This document shows, piece by piece, positions 1 through 9,162 of a stretch of DNA of 64,000 nt. The notes beneath the pieces are model-generated. The model searched no databases and was not told the origin of the DNA. It saw nothing but the letters and a program-made list of their open reading frames with translations. Position numbers and translations under genes: made by a program. How positions within the stretch are numbered: position 1 is the first letter of the stretch; every line of letters starts with the position of its first letter. Where the stretch lies: the NCBI GenBank assembly GCA_045543615.1, contig JAZPXL010000005.1, forward strand, positions 167,183-231,182, given 5' to 3'. This stretch comes from CAG-390 sp045543615 (lineage in GTDB: Bacteria; Bacillota; Clostridia; Oscillospirales; CAG-272).

Positions 1-684
1 TCGGAAAGAGACGGGCACAAGCTTATTTCTGCCGCAACCGACATAAGCAAGGATCAGAGCTATTTTCTCTATATGCTCGGTGAGGAAGTGCTGAGCCGTC
101 TTCTGCTCCCACTTGCAGATATGACAAAAGCATCTCTTCGTGCGCTTGCAGAGTCCCTCTCTCTGCCATCAGCCGCATCCCCCGACAGCCAGGATGTCTG
201 CTTTATTCCCGACGGTGACACCGGAGCTTTTGTAAGCTCCCGCCTTTCCGGTGAGGTAAAGACAGGCAATTTCATCACGACCGACGGCAAGATCCTCGGC
301 ACTCACCGTGGAATTTCTTCCTACACGATAGGTCAGCGCAAGGGACTTGGGGTTTCATACCTCCACCCTCTCTTTGTACAGAGCATCAACGCAGAAAGCG
401 GAGATATAGTGCTTTGCAGTGGGAGCGAGCTTTACAGGCGCACGGTTTTTGCCAAGGACGCAAAATATTTTTCAGGCTCTCTGCCATCTACTCCCTTTAA
501 GGCGTCCGTCCGTCTTCGCTATTCAAGGCATAGCGGCGAGGCACTCGTGACAAATCTTGGAGGTGGAAGAGTCAAAATAGACTTCGACACGCCACAAAGA
601 GCTCCAACACCGGGTCAAGCTGCCGTTTTCTTTAACGGTGAATTTCTGCTCGGTGGTGCAGTTATAGTCTCATCGGAAAATTAA
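1..684 (+). CDS. mnmA: tRNA-specific 2-thiouridylase MnmA (3' part)
   Basis: The reading frame is open from base 1, so the 5' end lies outside the window; 227 residues remain. MnmA makes the 2-thio group of 5-substituted 2-thiouridine at tRNA wobble position 34, using ATP and sulfur relayed from a cysteine desulfurase. Seen here: the family stretch DQSYFLYML (near bases 55-80), the SPDSQDVCFIPDGD block with the second active-site cysteine (near base 200), the GISSYTIGQRKGLG motif and the C-terminal beta-barrel ending in GEFLLGGAVI. The N-terminal PP-loop and first catalytic cysteine are not in the window. A bidirectional terminator follows directly. The assignment is firm; only the 5' part is unknown. 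Confidence 0.95.
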   Translation, partial: SERDGHKLISAATDISKDQSYFLYMLGEEVLSRLLLPLADMTKASLRALAESLSLPSAASPDSQDVCFIPDGDTGAFVSSRLSGEVKTGNFITTDGKILGTHRGISSYTIGQRKGLGVSYLHPLFVQSINAESGDIVLCSGSELYRRTVFAKDAKYFSGSLPSTPFKASVRLRYSRHSGEALVTNLGGGRVKIDFDTPQRAPTPGQAAVFFNGEFLLGGAVIVSSEN

Positions 685-690
685 TAATGC

Positions 691-731
691 AAAAAGCAGA
701 TGGCTGCTGTGGGCAGCCATCTGCTTTTTTT
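691..731. terminator. Bidirectional intrinsic terminator
   Basis: A hairpin with stem AGCAGATGGCTGC / GCAGCCATCTGCT has an A-run on the left and a T-run on the right. It can end mnmA on the plus strand and the lipoprotein gene on the minus strand. Confidence 0.85.
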
Positions 732-752
732 GGTTAATTTAAGTTAAAGAAC

Positions 753-1205
753 TTAAGGCTGGGGAGTTACCTCAACTGTTGTGAAATTGATAACGATTGC
801 GTCACCCTCGTTGAGTGTGGTAGCATCCATAGCGGCAGTCTGTGCTGTGCCATTGAGAGACCAAGCGAACTTGTGAAGCGGGATCTTGCCGTTCTCAAGA
901 GGCTCATCCTGGTACTCTTCAATCTTTGTTCCGTCATAGGTGAAGGAAATAAAAACGCCTGTTGTGTCTGTTTCGTATGTTGCGCCTCTTTCTTCACAAA
1001 TAGCCTTTACAGCGTCAGTTACCGTTGTACCGGGAGCAACTGCAAAGTCCTCGCCGGTGCCAATAAATATATCGCCGTTGCTGTCATAAATTCTGACAGA
1101 AACCTTAATATCGGTTGAACCTGAATCATTGTAGCAAGAAGTGAGTCCGAAGCAAAGGAAAACTGCTACGAGAGCGAGTGCAACAATATTTCTGATCTTT
1201 TTCAT
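753..1205 (-). CDS. Small lipoprotein with DUF4430-like domain
   Basis: 150 residues. A signal peptide with lipobox LTSC (Cys24) shows export and lipid anchoring. The mature part has the pattern of DUF4430-like domains: a beta-rich module with a GTTVTDAVKAICEERG helix and a closing SLNG...LNEGDAIVINFT segment. This fold occurs in Clostridia surface proteins and near cobalamin uptake systems; no such system is adjacent, so a ligand cannot be named. The ribosome binding site GGAGG lies just before the ATG. The gene is monocistronic, with a consensus promoter upstream and a terminator downstream. The export call is strong; the domain call is moderate. Confidence 0.75.
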   Translation of the reverse strand: MKKIRNIVALALVAVFLCFGLTSCYNDSGSTDIKVSVRIYDSNGDIFIGTGEDFAVAPGTTVTDAVKAICEERGATYETDTTGVFISFTYDGTKIEEYQDEPLENGKIPLHKFAWSLNGTAQTAAMDATTLNEGDAIVINFTTVEVTPQP

Positions 1206-1240
1206 TAGATTACCTCCAAAACCAATTTTTGAGTGATTTT

Positions 1241-1269
1241 ATTATATACCAACATTTTTGATTTGTCAA
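1241..1269 (-). promoter_or_regulatory. Sigma-A promoter for the lipoprotein gene
   Basis: Reading the minus strand, TTGACA (1264-1269) and TATAAT (1241-1246) are separated by 17 bp, a perfect consensus. Confidence 0.85.
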
Positions 1270-1298
1270 TACTTTATTCTCAATTTTCAAGCTCCAAG

Positions 1299-3956
1299 TT
1301 ATTGTGGACCTGAGGAGAAAATATCAAATATTCTGCCGTGTCTGAAATAAATCGGCTTATCGGATCCAAGCAGATCCTCTAGAGCCTCGCTGTCCTTTTC
1401 AAGCTCCTCAAGATCACGCTTCCATTGTTCCTCGTCAAAATGCGTGGTACAGAGTGCGTTGTACTGATGGACTGCAACGGAAAGTCCGGGGTAATCGCCT
1501 TTCTTCCACAGGCTGTAATAGAACGATCTTTCCTTGTCCGTAAACGGCATTACATTGTACGGAAGCTTTACATAGGTGTATTGTGTGTCGGTAACGAACA
1601 TTACAGAGCCAAGATGTCTCTGCTCGATCTCGACAAGTGCAACCTTGACCACGTTTTCAGGTGGGCAGTTTTTGCAGGCAATACCCTTTTCTACGATATC
1701 GTAATCGACAAGAATATGTCTGTCGCAATATTCAACAGGCTCAGTGCCCTTGATGAAATATCCCGTCTCTCTGCGGTCGCCTCTCGGATCGTGCGCACAA
1801 GTATCCTTATTATAGAGGAGTCCTGAGTCTTGGCAATAGGTAACCTCTATTATATTGCTCGGGGTCTCAAAGCTCTTAAGCTCCGCCTCTCCCGCCGCTA
1901 CCTTATCAAGCACCTTGACCTGATGAACACGTGTCATAACATCGTCCCATACCCTTACGGCAGGGTTGAAGTTTGCATTGATGGTCTTCTGGTACTCATA
2001 GCCGTACCATACACCACAGATATAATAAGGAGTATAGCCGATGAACCAACGGTCATAATAGTCACCTGCAGAACCCGTCTTACCTGCAACGTCAATGCCT
2101 GTTGTTTTGCCAAAGGTAAGCGCAGTAGCAGTACCGCTCTTTATAACGTTTTCCATCATCTTTGTCATCAGAGCCGAGGTGTCCTCGCTGATGGCAACTG
2201 TTCCCGAATACTTGTTTTCAAGAATTACGTTGCCCTCGCTGTCGGTTACGGTGAGGTATGAATGGGGCTCGTTGTAAACGCCGTTGTTTGCAAAAATCGA
2301 ATACGCAGCAGTAATTTCTCTGTTTGTAAGTCCATAGGTCAGCTGACCGAGAGCCAGAGATGCATAGCCCATATCAGTAAGCGTCCAACCGTCCTGCTTC
2401 TCTGCAACAAGCAGATTTTTCATCTGTAATGTATCGTAACAGAAATCAAATGACTGCTTAATTCCGACACGGTCCAGCACCTTGACTGCTACCGTGTTAA
2501 GAGAATGCTTTATTGAATAGTTGATATTTGTAAGGCCTCTGTAAACGCCGGTTGCGTTCTTCGGCCAGGCAATATTATTGTCAAAATTGAACGGTGTGTC
2601 ATCATAAACAGTTGACCAGGTGATAAGCCCCTGTTCAACTGCAGGAGCATAAACCGACAACGGCTTGATTGACGAACCGGGGGAACGCCTTGTCTGTGTT
2701 GCATAATTGAGAATACGGTTTGCCGTCTTCTCTCCTCTTGAACCTACAACGGCAAGTATATCACCCGTCTGTGGATCAATAATAATCGCAGATGCCTGTG
2801 CCTTGATTCCCGATTTATCAACAGGGAAAAGCTCGTCATTCATCATTGTCTTCTCAAGCTCTGCCTGAATTACGGGATCTACAAGAGAAACGATATTAAG
2901 TCCACCGTTATAAACGAGAAGAGACGCCATCTTGGAGGAATAGCCCTTCTGACTGACGAGATCGTCAATTACATCCTGGATTACCATATCGGTGTACCAG
3001 GAGTTTACTGTGAGTGCGTCCTCGTCCTCATCCTCACTCTCATTTCCACCCGGCAAATTGAGCACAAGCTCCTTGCCAAACGCCTCTTCAAATTCACGGC
3101 GAGTGATAAGTCCCTGATCATACATCTCATAGAGAACGGTATTACGTCTCTCTGCGTTGTATTCGGGATAATAGATAGGATTGAATCTTGATGGGTTCTT
3201 TGTAATGCTTGCGATAGCTGCACACTCAATAAGCGTCAGCTCGGAGACGTCCTTCGAAAAATAGCTGTACGCCGCTGCCTGAACGCCGTTACATCCGTTA
3301 CCGAAGTTTACGATATTGAGATAAAGCTCAAGGATCTCCTCCTTGTCCATCTTAGTCTCAAGGTCGAGTGCCCAAAAGATCTCCTGAATCTTTCTCTGGA
3401 TCGAATAATCGTCATTCTGCGTGACGTTCTTGATGAGCTGTTGCGTGATGCTTGAGCCACCGTAGCCACTCTCGTCAAAGCCGAGGAAGAAGTTAGCACC
3501 TGCTGCAATCGTACGCTTCCAGTCAACGCCGCTGTTTGTCATAAAACGCTTGTCCTCGATGGCTATGATAGCATTTATCATATTGTCGGGTATCTGCTCG
3601 TATGATACAAAAATCTGGTCAGCATCGCCCTGAATACGATAGTCAGCGTCCGAATCCATCGGCACAAGCTTGCCCTCTCGGTTTGCTCTATCGGTGAACT
3701 CATACCTGTAAATATGCGTGGTGGTAGATGTCGGTATGTTCATCCTGAACTGGTCAGCATCTATCTCCGTCTCGATATAGTTATTTATATACACCGTAAA
3801 TGCACAAACAACGATAATTCCCGTGAGTGCACAAATCAGCAGTATTGTTATAATGACGTTGATAAAGGCCTTGAAGAACTTGCCGATGCCCGAAACAAGC
3901 ACCTTGCCCGCCGTCTTCAATTCCTCGCCCCATTTGATTTTCTTTTTTGAAGCCAT
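1299..3956 (-). CDS. Class A penicillin-binding protein (bifunctional glycosyltransferase/transpeptidase)
   Basis: About 885 residues. It polymerises lipid II and cross-links peptidoglycan outside the membrane. A lysine-rich cytosolic tail precedes one membrane helix (about residues 30-57). The GT51 domain shows the catalytic EDKRF motif (about 134-138) and GGSSITQQLIKN. The transpeptidase domain shows the SSIK active-site tetrad (about 428-431), SLN (in SIKHSLN) and KTGSAG. A C-terminal extension contains four cysteines (CQDSG, CAHDP, CDRH, CKNCPP), perhaps a structural metal or disulfide site. I chose the ATG at 3956 because GGAGAAAAAG precedes it as ribosome binding site; an in-frame ATG 12 bases upstream overlaps that site. 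The family is PBP1A/PonA-like. Confidence 0.92.
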   Translation of the reverse strand: MASKKKIKWGEELKTAGKVLVSGIGKFFKAFINVIITILLICALTGIIVVCAFTVYINNYIETEIDADQFRMNIPTSTTTHIYRYEFTDRANREGKLVPMDSDADYRIQGDADQIFVSYEQIPDNMINAIIAIEDKRFMTNSGVDWKRTIAAGANFFLGFDESGYGGSSITQQLIKNVTQNDDYSIQRKIQEIFWALDLETKMDKEEILELYLNIVNFGNGCNGVQAAAYSYFSKDVSELTLIECAAIASITKNPSRFNPIYYPEYNAERRNTVLYEMYDQGLITRREFEEAFGKELVLNLPGGNESEDEDEDALTVNSWYTDMVIQDVIDDLVSQKGYSSKMASLLVYNGGLNIVSLVDPVIQAELEKTMMNDELFPVDKSGIKAQASAIIIDPQTGDILAVVGSRGEKTANRILNYATQTRRSPGSSIKPLSVYAPAVEQGLITWSTVYDDTPFNFDNNIAWPKNATGVYRGLTNINYSIKHSLNTVAVKVLDRVGIKQSFDFCYDTLQMKNLLVAEKQDGWTLTDMGYASLALGQLTYGLTNREITAAYSIFANNGVYNEPHSYLTVTDSEGNVILENKYSGTVAISEDTSALMTKMMENVIKSGTATALTFGKTTGIDVAGKTGSAGDYYDRWFIGYTPYYICGVWYGYEYQKTINANFNPAVRVWDDVMTRVHQVKVLDKVAAGEAELKSFETPSNIIEVTYCQDSGLLYNKDTCAHDPRGDRRETGYFIKGTEPVEYCDRHILVDYDIVEKGIACKNCPPENVVKVALVEIEQRHLGSVMFVTDTQYTYVKLPYNVMPFTDKERSFYYSLWKKGDYPGLSVAVHQYNALCTTHFDEEQWKRDLEELEKDSEALEDLLGSDKPIYFRHGRIFDIFSSGPQ

Positions 3957-4054
3957 CTTTTTCTCCATTAATGGTTAGATACGTTATTTACAAAAGCCAC
4001 AAAGCAGTAAATAATGCCAAAGCCGGTAGCTTTATTACATATTATCATACATTT

Positions 4055-4084
4055 TTGAATATTTTATGAATTGTTGCTGATAAT
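4055..4084 (+). promoter_or_regulatory. Possible promoter for the 4131 gene
   Basis: TTGAAT (4055-4060) and GATAAT (4079-4084) are 18 bp apart, a near-consensus sigma-A site about 45 bases before the start codon. Confidence 0.4.
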
Positions 4085-4130
4085 ATCATTGAGTAGACAA
4101 AAATATTTTTAATTTTTGAAAGGATATTCA

Positions 4131-4685
4131 ATGAAACACGATCAATTGTTAGTTTCTTTCGTTGTTGTTGCAGTAGTCGCACTCATTGTGTCGGGTGCGG
4201 CAGTTTTTGCAAGCGCAAGGGCTTACAGCGAAATCGCCTTCGATACCGACGAAAATGCACTCTCTCAAAGCACATCTCAAAGCACATCTCAAAGCCCCAC
4301 TCAAAGTGACAGCAAAGACGAAACGATGACGGGGAGTGATGATGACATAAGTGCATCCCTCTCTCCCGACACCTCCGCTCCGAGCACATCGAGCACACCT
4401 ATCACAAGCGGCGGCGAGGACGCAACACCTACAACCTCCGAAAGTCCTGACGTAAGCACGTCGGTTGATGATGACGAATCAACAAGCACCACGCCCGTTG
4501 ACAGCGGCACGCTTCTTCGCCTAGACGGCAACACACTCTTGATCATAGAGGACGGTGAATGTGTGTATGAGCGAAGCTACGAGTGCTCATCCCTCAAAAA
4601 GAGCGAGCTTGAGAAGCTGCGAGCAGGCATATCATTCCCCGATTTTGAGGCGGCTATGGTTGCCGTATACGATTTGATTTCGTGA
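4131..4685 (+). CDS. Membrane-anchored protein with Ser/Thr-rich linker
   Basis: 184 residues from the ATG at 4131, chosen because GAAAGGA lies just upstream. One N-terminal membrane helix (about 8-30) is followed by a low-complexity stalk of about 90 residues rich in Ser, Thr, Asp and Pro, which begins with tandem SQST repeats. A small C-terminal domain of about 60 residues follows (LLRLDGNTLLIIEDGECVYE onward). That domain resembles in outline the C-terminal domain of BofC (forespore signalling), but the match is only by eye. The gene converges on dnaE with seven bases between the stop codons. Function is unknown; an extracytoplasmic location is likely. Confidence 0.65.
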   Translation: MKHDQLLVSFVVVAVVALIVSGAAVFASARAYSEIAFDTDENALSQSTSQSTSQSPTQSDSKDETMTGSDDDISASLSPDTSAPSTSSTPITSGGEDATPTTSESPDVSTSVDDDESTSTTPVDSGTLLRLDGNTLLIIEDGECVYERSYECSSLKKSELEKLRAGISFPDFEAAMVAVYDLIS

Positions 4686-4692
4686 TCGTGTT

Positions 4693-7600
4693 TTATCTGC
4701 CGACAACAGAATCGTTGCCTGCTATCTCCCCAAGCTCATCAAGCAGAGCTTTAGAGATCTCCACTCCGTGTGCATATTCCTCATACTGTCCGACATCGGA
4801 ATAGTAGAAGAATAATCTTATGTTTCCATCAAATATCTCTGCGATATTTGCACATTTCTTATAAATAAGCGAGTCTTTTGATGGAACTCTGACATAAAGC
4901 TTACGAATAGCTTTTTCCTGCACCTCTGCCGTGGGTGCAGTTTTTCTTTTTTCTTGTGCAGCCGTGGGAGCAGGACGTCTGCGCTTGTATTCCTCGTCAC
5001 TCAAAAGTGGGACTGCAGCAGACAAGAGTATTTTTGCCCTCTCGCCATCCCTTCTTGAGACGTTACCGTGTATGCAAACTGCCGTATCCATCACGATAAG
5101 TCGACGGTAGGATGCGTATTGTTTTGCAAAAACGACGACCTCGAGCGTACCACTCTTATCTTCAAGAGTGGCGAAAGCCATACCCTCTCCCTTGCGTGTT
5201 GTCTTCTGCACTACACCTGTTATCATACCACAGACTGCGACAGGTGAGCCATCGGTAACGCCCGTGTCCTCCTCGTTCTCCTCGCCGTCCTCACTACCAA
5301 CAATATCGGCAATACGAGTTGGCGAAATTGACTCTATATGCATTGAATAATTATCGAGCAAATGACCTGAGAAATAGAGTCCCGCCACTTCTCTCTCCAT
5401 CGAAAGCAAGTCCCTGATGGAAAATTCGGGAATATCGGGATATGAGATGCTGTCATCCATTCCCATATCCTCGCCTGCCATCGAGAACATATCGAGCTGA
5501 CCCATAATATTGCCACGGCTCTTGCGGCCTATCGCAAGAAGCGCGTTTTCAAGCGTTGCAAGGAGCTTTGAACGGTAAACGCCAAGACTATCAAATGCAC
5601 CTGCCTTGATAAGTGACTCAACCATTCGTCTGTTAAGCTCACTTCCCGACATTCTCTCAAGGAAGTCTCCAAAAGAGCTGTACTCTCTCTCTCCTCTGAG
5701 ATAAATAATCCTGTCAACAAACTGTCTTCCGACGTTTTTAAGTGCCAGCAGACCGAATGTGATATCATTTCCACTTACGTGGAAGTCAAGCATACTGCGA
5801 TTAATATTCGGGGGAAGAACTCTGATTCCGAGCTTTGCCGCCTCGGCTATATAATCAGCTATCTTATCGGGTGAGCCGAGTACGCTGTTGAGCAGAGCCG
5901 CAAAGAATTCACGGGGATAATGCGCCTTGAGATATGCCGTTCTGAACGAAAGCATAGCGTATGCGGCGGCGTGGCTCTTGTTGAACGCATAGCTTGCAAA
6001 GCTTGACATATCGTCAAACAGCTCCTCAGCTATCTCGCGGGAAACGCCGTTCTTTGCTGCTCCATCAATAAAGTTGTCCTTCTCTGCCGCAAGCACTGCC
6101 GCTTTTTTCTTCGACATCGCACGGCGAACTATATCAGCTCTGCCAAACGAAAAGCCTGCAACAGTACGGAAAATGTTCATTACCTGCTCCTGATAAACAA
6201 TGCAACCATAGGTTGGATCAATTATCGGTTCAAGCAGAGGATGGAGATATTTTACCGAGGACGGATTTTTCTTTCCCTCTATATATTTCGGGATGGAGTC
6301 CATAGGGCCCGGACGGTAGAGTGCGATTGCCGCAAGTATATCATCTATGCACTCAGGGCAAAGATTTGTCAGCATCGCTCTCATTCCCGAAGACTCGAGC
6401 TGAAAAACTCCACTTGTCTGTCCCGACGAGATAAGCTCATAGGTCTTTTTGTCATCAAGGCTAACAGTCTCGATATCAAAATCGGGATCATTCTCCCTGA
6501 TCTGCTTAACTGCGTCATCAATTATCGTGAGATACCTAAGCGCAAGGAAGTCGAATTTCAGAAGTCCGAGAGACGCCACAGTATCCATATCAAACTGTGT
6601 CACAACAGCTCCGTTGCTGACGGCAAGTGGCAGATATTCGAGCACAGGCTTCTCGGTAATTACCACACCTGCGGCGTGAACGGAAACATTTCTCGGCATA
6701 CCCTCAAGCAGTCTTGCTGTATTCATAAGCTTTTTGACATCATCGGAGCTTTCGTAAAGCTCACGCAGTTCCGGCACAGCCATAGCATCTTCAAGGGTCA
6801 CGTCAAGCTCCCTTGGTATGAGCTTTGCGATCTCGTCCACATCGGAATAGGACATACCAAGCACTCTGCCACAGTCACGCACTGCAGCTCTTGCTCCGAG
6901 TGTACCAAATGTTATAATCTGAGAGACACGGTCCTCTCCGTATTTGTCCTTGACGTACCGGAGTACCTCGTCTCTGCGATTGTAACAGAAATCTATGTCA
7001 ATATCGGGCATACTTACTCTCTCGGGATTGAGAAATCTCTCAAAGAGCAAGTCAAAGCGAAGTGGATCTATATCGGTAATTGATGTTCCGAACGCAACAA
7101 GGCTACCACATCCCGAGCCTCTGCCTGGACCTACGGGAATACCCTCTCCCTTGGCAAAGCCCACATAATCGGAAACTATGAGAAAGTAATCGTCAAAGCC
7201 CATCGAATGTATCACGTCAAGCTCATATTCTGCTCTTGCGATATAATCGTCAAGCGTAAAGCCGTCTGCAGGAATGCGTCCCGACAGCGCAAGCTTTTCA
7301 AGTCCACCAAAGGTTCTCTCTCTGAGCACCTCGAAGGCACTCTCGCCGTCCCTCAAAGGATAGCGAGGCAGCTTGTAGCCCTCTTCTTCAAGCTCAAGCG
7401 AGCATCTCTCGGCAATACGGACAGTGTTCTCGATAGCACCCTCATATCCACCAAATAGTCTTTCCATCTCGGTGGTGGACTTATAATAAAACTCGTCAGT
7501 TTCAAATCCCGGTCTGCCACCGTCTGCCATCGTAGTATTGGTCTGTATGCACATAAGAACGGTCTGTGCCTCAGCGTCGCTCTTTTTCAGATAATGCACA

Positions 7601-8217
7601 TCATTAGTTGCAACAACGGAAATACCAAGCTTCTTGGCAAGCAGATAAAGATCGGGCAATATCTGTCTCTGTTCGGGTATACCGTGGTTTTGAAGCTCAA
7701 TAAAAAAGTTATCCTTGCCGAAAATTTTAAGATAGGTCTCGGCAATTTTCTCTGCACGATCGCGGTCTCCCGCAGAGAGAGCTGACGGAATTTCACCGGA
7801 GAGGCAAGCTGACAGACAAATAAGACCCTCGCTATGATTGCGAAGAAGCTCAAGATCCACTCTCGGTCTTGAATAAAAGCCCTCAGTAAATGCCTTTGAG
7901 ACCATATAAGTGAGGTTTTTATAGCCCGTCATATTCTCGCACAAGAGCACAAGATGGTGCGCTCCACCCTCTCGTCCGCTCACACGGTCAAAGCGAGATG
8001 AGGGTGCGACATAAACCTCGCATCCGACAATGGGCTTTACACCTGCCTTTTTGCAGGCCCTGAAAAACTCCATAGTGCCGTACATAGCACCGTGGTCGGT
8101 CATTGCAACTGCGCTGTGACCTGCTGCAAGGACAGCAGCAGGAATATCTTTGATACGGCAAGCTCCGTCAAGCAAGCTGTATTCCGTATGCAAATGAAGA
8201 TGAACAAAATCAGCCAT
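4693..8217 (-). CDS. dnaE: DNA polymerase III alpha subunit DnaE
   Basis: 1174 residues, normal for DnaE. It begins with a PHP domain (FVHLHLHTEYSLLDGACRI, with HTE and further metal-ligand segments such as MTDHGAMYG). The C-family polymerase core follows, including GPGRGSGCGSLVAF and the catalytic aspartates in MPDIDIDF. A helix-hairpin-helix region and an OB-fold near the C-terminus (VAVCGMITGVVQ...) complete it. In Gram-positive bacteria DnaE acts with PolC at the fork. The start at 8217 follows AAGGAGGG; an upstream in-frame extension lacks such a site. The gene is the last of the HAD-murB-whiA-dnaE operon, 42 bases after whiA. Confidence 0.96.
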   Translation of the reverse strand: MADFVHLHLHTEYSLLDGACRIKDIPAAVLAAGHSAVAMTDHGAMYGTMEFFRACKKAGVKPIVGCEVYVAPSSRFDRVSGREGGAHHLVLLCENMTGYKNLTYMVSKAFTEGFYSRPRVDLELLRNHSEGLICLSACLSGEIPSALSAGDRDRAEKIAETYLKIFGKDNFFIELQNHGIPEQRQILPDLYLLAKKLGISVVATNDVHYLKKSDAEAQTVLMCIQTNTTMADGGRPGFETDEFYYKSTTEMERLFGGYEGAIENTVRIAERCSLELEEEGYKLPRYPLRDGESAFEVLRERTFGGLEKLALSGRIPADGFTLDDYIARAEYELDVIHSMGFDDYFLIVSDYVGFAKGEGIPVGPGRGSGCGSLVAFGTSITDIDPLRFDLLFERFLNPERVSMPDIDIDFCYNRRDEVLRYVKDKYGEDRVSQIITFGTLGARAAVRDCGRVLGMSYSDVDEIAKLIPRELDVTLEDAMAVPELRELYESSDDVKKLMNTARLLEGMPRNVSVHAAGVVITEKPVLEYLPLAVSNGAVVTQFDMDTVASLGLLKFDFLALRYLTIIDDAVKQIRENDPDFDIETVSLDDKKTYELISSGQTSGVFQLESSGMRAMLTNLCPECIDDILAAIALYRPGPMDSIPKYIEGKKNPSSVKYLHPLLEPIIDPTYGCIVYQEQVMNIFRTVAGFSFGRADIVRRAMSKKKAAVLAAEKDNFIDGAAKNGVSREIAEELFDDMSSFASYAFNKSHAAAYAMLSFRTAYLKAHYPREFFAALLNSVLGSPDKIADYIAEAAKLGIRVLPPNINRSMLDFHVSGNDITFGLLALKNVGRQFVDRIIYLRGEREYSSFGDFLERMSGSELNRRMVESLIKAGAFDSLGVYRSKLLATLENALLAIGRKSRGNIMGQLDMFSMAGEDMGMDDSISYPDIPEFSIRDLLSMEREVAGLYFSGHLLDNYSMHIESISPTRIADIVGSEDGEENEEDTGVTDGSPVAVCGMITGVVQKTTRKGEGMAFATLEDKSGTLEVVVFAKQYASYRRLIVMDTAVCIHGNVSRRDGERAKILLSAAVPLLSDEEYKRRRPAPTAAQEKRKTAPTAEVQEKAIRKLYVRVPSKDSLIYKKCANIAEIFDGNIRLFFYYSDVGQYEEYAHGVEISKALLDELGEIAGNDSVVGR

Positions 8218-8259
8218 TACCGTACCCTCCTTAAAAACTGATGCCGCAAGTGGCAATTT

Positions 8260-9162
8260 TTATTGATTTTCTTCTCTGATTTTCTTTGCAAGAGCCAAAA
8301 GCTTCTGCATTCTGTGATTAAGCCCCGATTTTGAAATCGGTGGAGTATGCCGTGCGGCAAGCTCTGAGAGCGAAAGCTCAGGCAGAGCGGCTCTGAGTCT
8401 GGCAGTTTCCTGAAGCTCATCGGGGAGCAAGGTGATATTGCCACTCTCAATAAGAAGTCTTACAGCTTCAAGCTGTGCGCTTGATGCCGCCGTAGTTCTC
8501 CCGATATTTCGCACCTCGCAATTTGATTTGCGATTTACCTCGCCACGAAGCTCACGCATAAGCTTTCCCTGCATCAGCTCCATCGCTGTGCTTACAGCCC
8601 CCGACATCGTAAGTATATCCTCGACGTCCTCCGCTCTCTTGAATATCAGCGAGGACAAGCCATCCCTCTCCGACACACCCGGTGTATGTCCCAGCGACTC
8701 AAAAAGAGAACGCAAAGCTCCTGCTCTCTGTGGATCATTTATCCTGATCTCAAGCCTCGACTCACGGTCGGGATCTGAAAAGGTGGATGCCGAAAGAAAA
8801 AGACCACCTAAAAATGCAGTCGTGCAGTCCTTGCATTTAAGAAGCGAGAGCAAGCTCTCTCCATCGCCTGAGAGCAGACGGAGCTTCTCCGACAGCTTTT
8901 CAGAGAAAAAGCTTAAATCACAGCTGACTCTGCCATAGCTGTTTTGATACTCGGCAATACCATCTCTGCCGTAGCAATCGTGCAGGTATTTAAGCGCAAG
9001 CTCTGAGACAGACCGTCCGACAAGTCGCACATACACAGAGCCCTCCATACCGAGATCAGCGTTTATGAGTAGTCCGAACAGTAAGGAACGGCGACAGCAA
9101 TCCTTTGTCGGAAGGTTCAGAAGCAACTCTTCTCTCACCCTTTGTGTAAAGCTTACCTTCAT
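8260..9162 (-). CDS. whiA: WhiA-type sporulation/cell-division regulator
   Basis: 300 residues. The N-terminal half is the LAGLIDADG-homing-endonuclease-derived fold (opening SFTQRVREELL and CCRRSLLFGLLINADLG, second repeat around TAFLGGLFLSASTFSDP). The C-terminal half is a DNA-binding HTH, with RNIGRTTAASSAQLEAVRLLIESG and the recognition segment ISKSGLNHRMQKL. WhiA is nearly universal in Gram-positive bacteria and tunes division and, in some lineages, sporulation. Its start overlaps the murB stop by four bases (ATGA), so the two are translationally coupled. The usual neighbours rapZ and yvcK are not present here. Confidence 0.95.
   Translation of the reverse strand: MKVSFTQRVREELLLNLPTKDCCRRSLLFGLLINADLGMEGSVYVRLVGRSVSELALKYLHDCYGRDGIAEYQNSYGRVSCDLSFFSEKLSEKLRLLSGDGESLLSLLKCKDCTTAFLGGLFLSASTFSDPDRESRLEIRINDPQRAGALRSLFESLGHTPGVSERDGLSSLIFKRAEDVEDILTMSGAVSTAMELMQGKLMRELRGEVNRKSNCEVRNIGRTTAASSAQLEAVRLLIESGNITLLPDELQETARLRAALPELSLSELAARHTPPISKSGLNHRMQKLLALAKKIREENQ

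Noticed and set aside
4131..4685. Forespore regulator BofC
   Set aside because: Only a vague similarity of the last 60 residues is seen, and the long Ser/Thr stalk is unlike BofC, so I do not name it.
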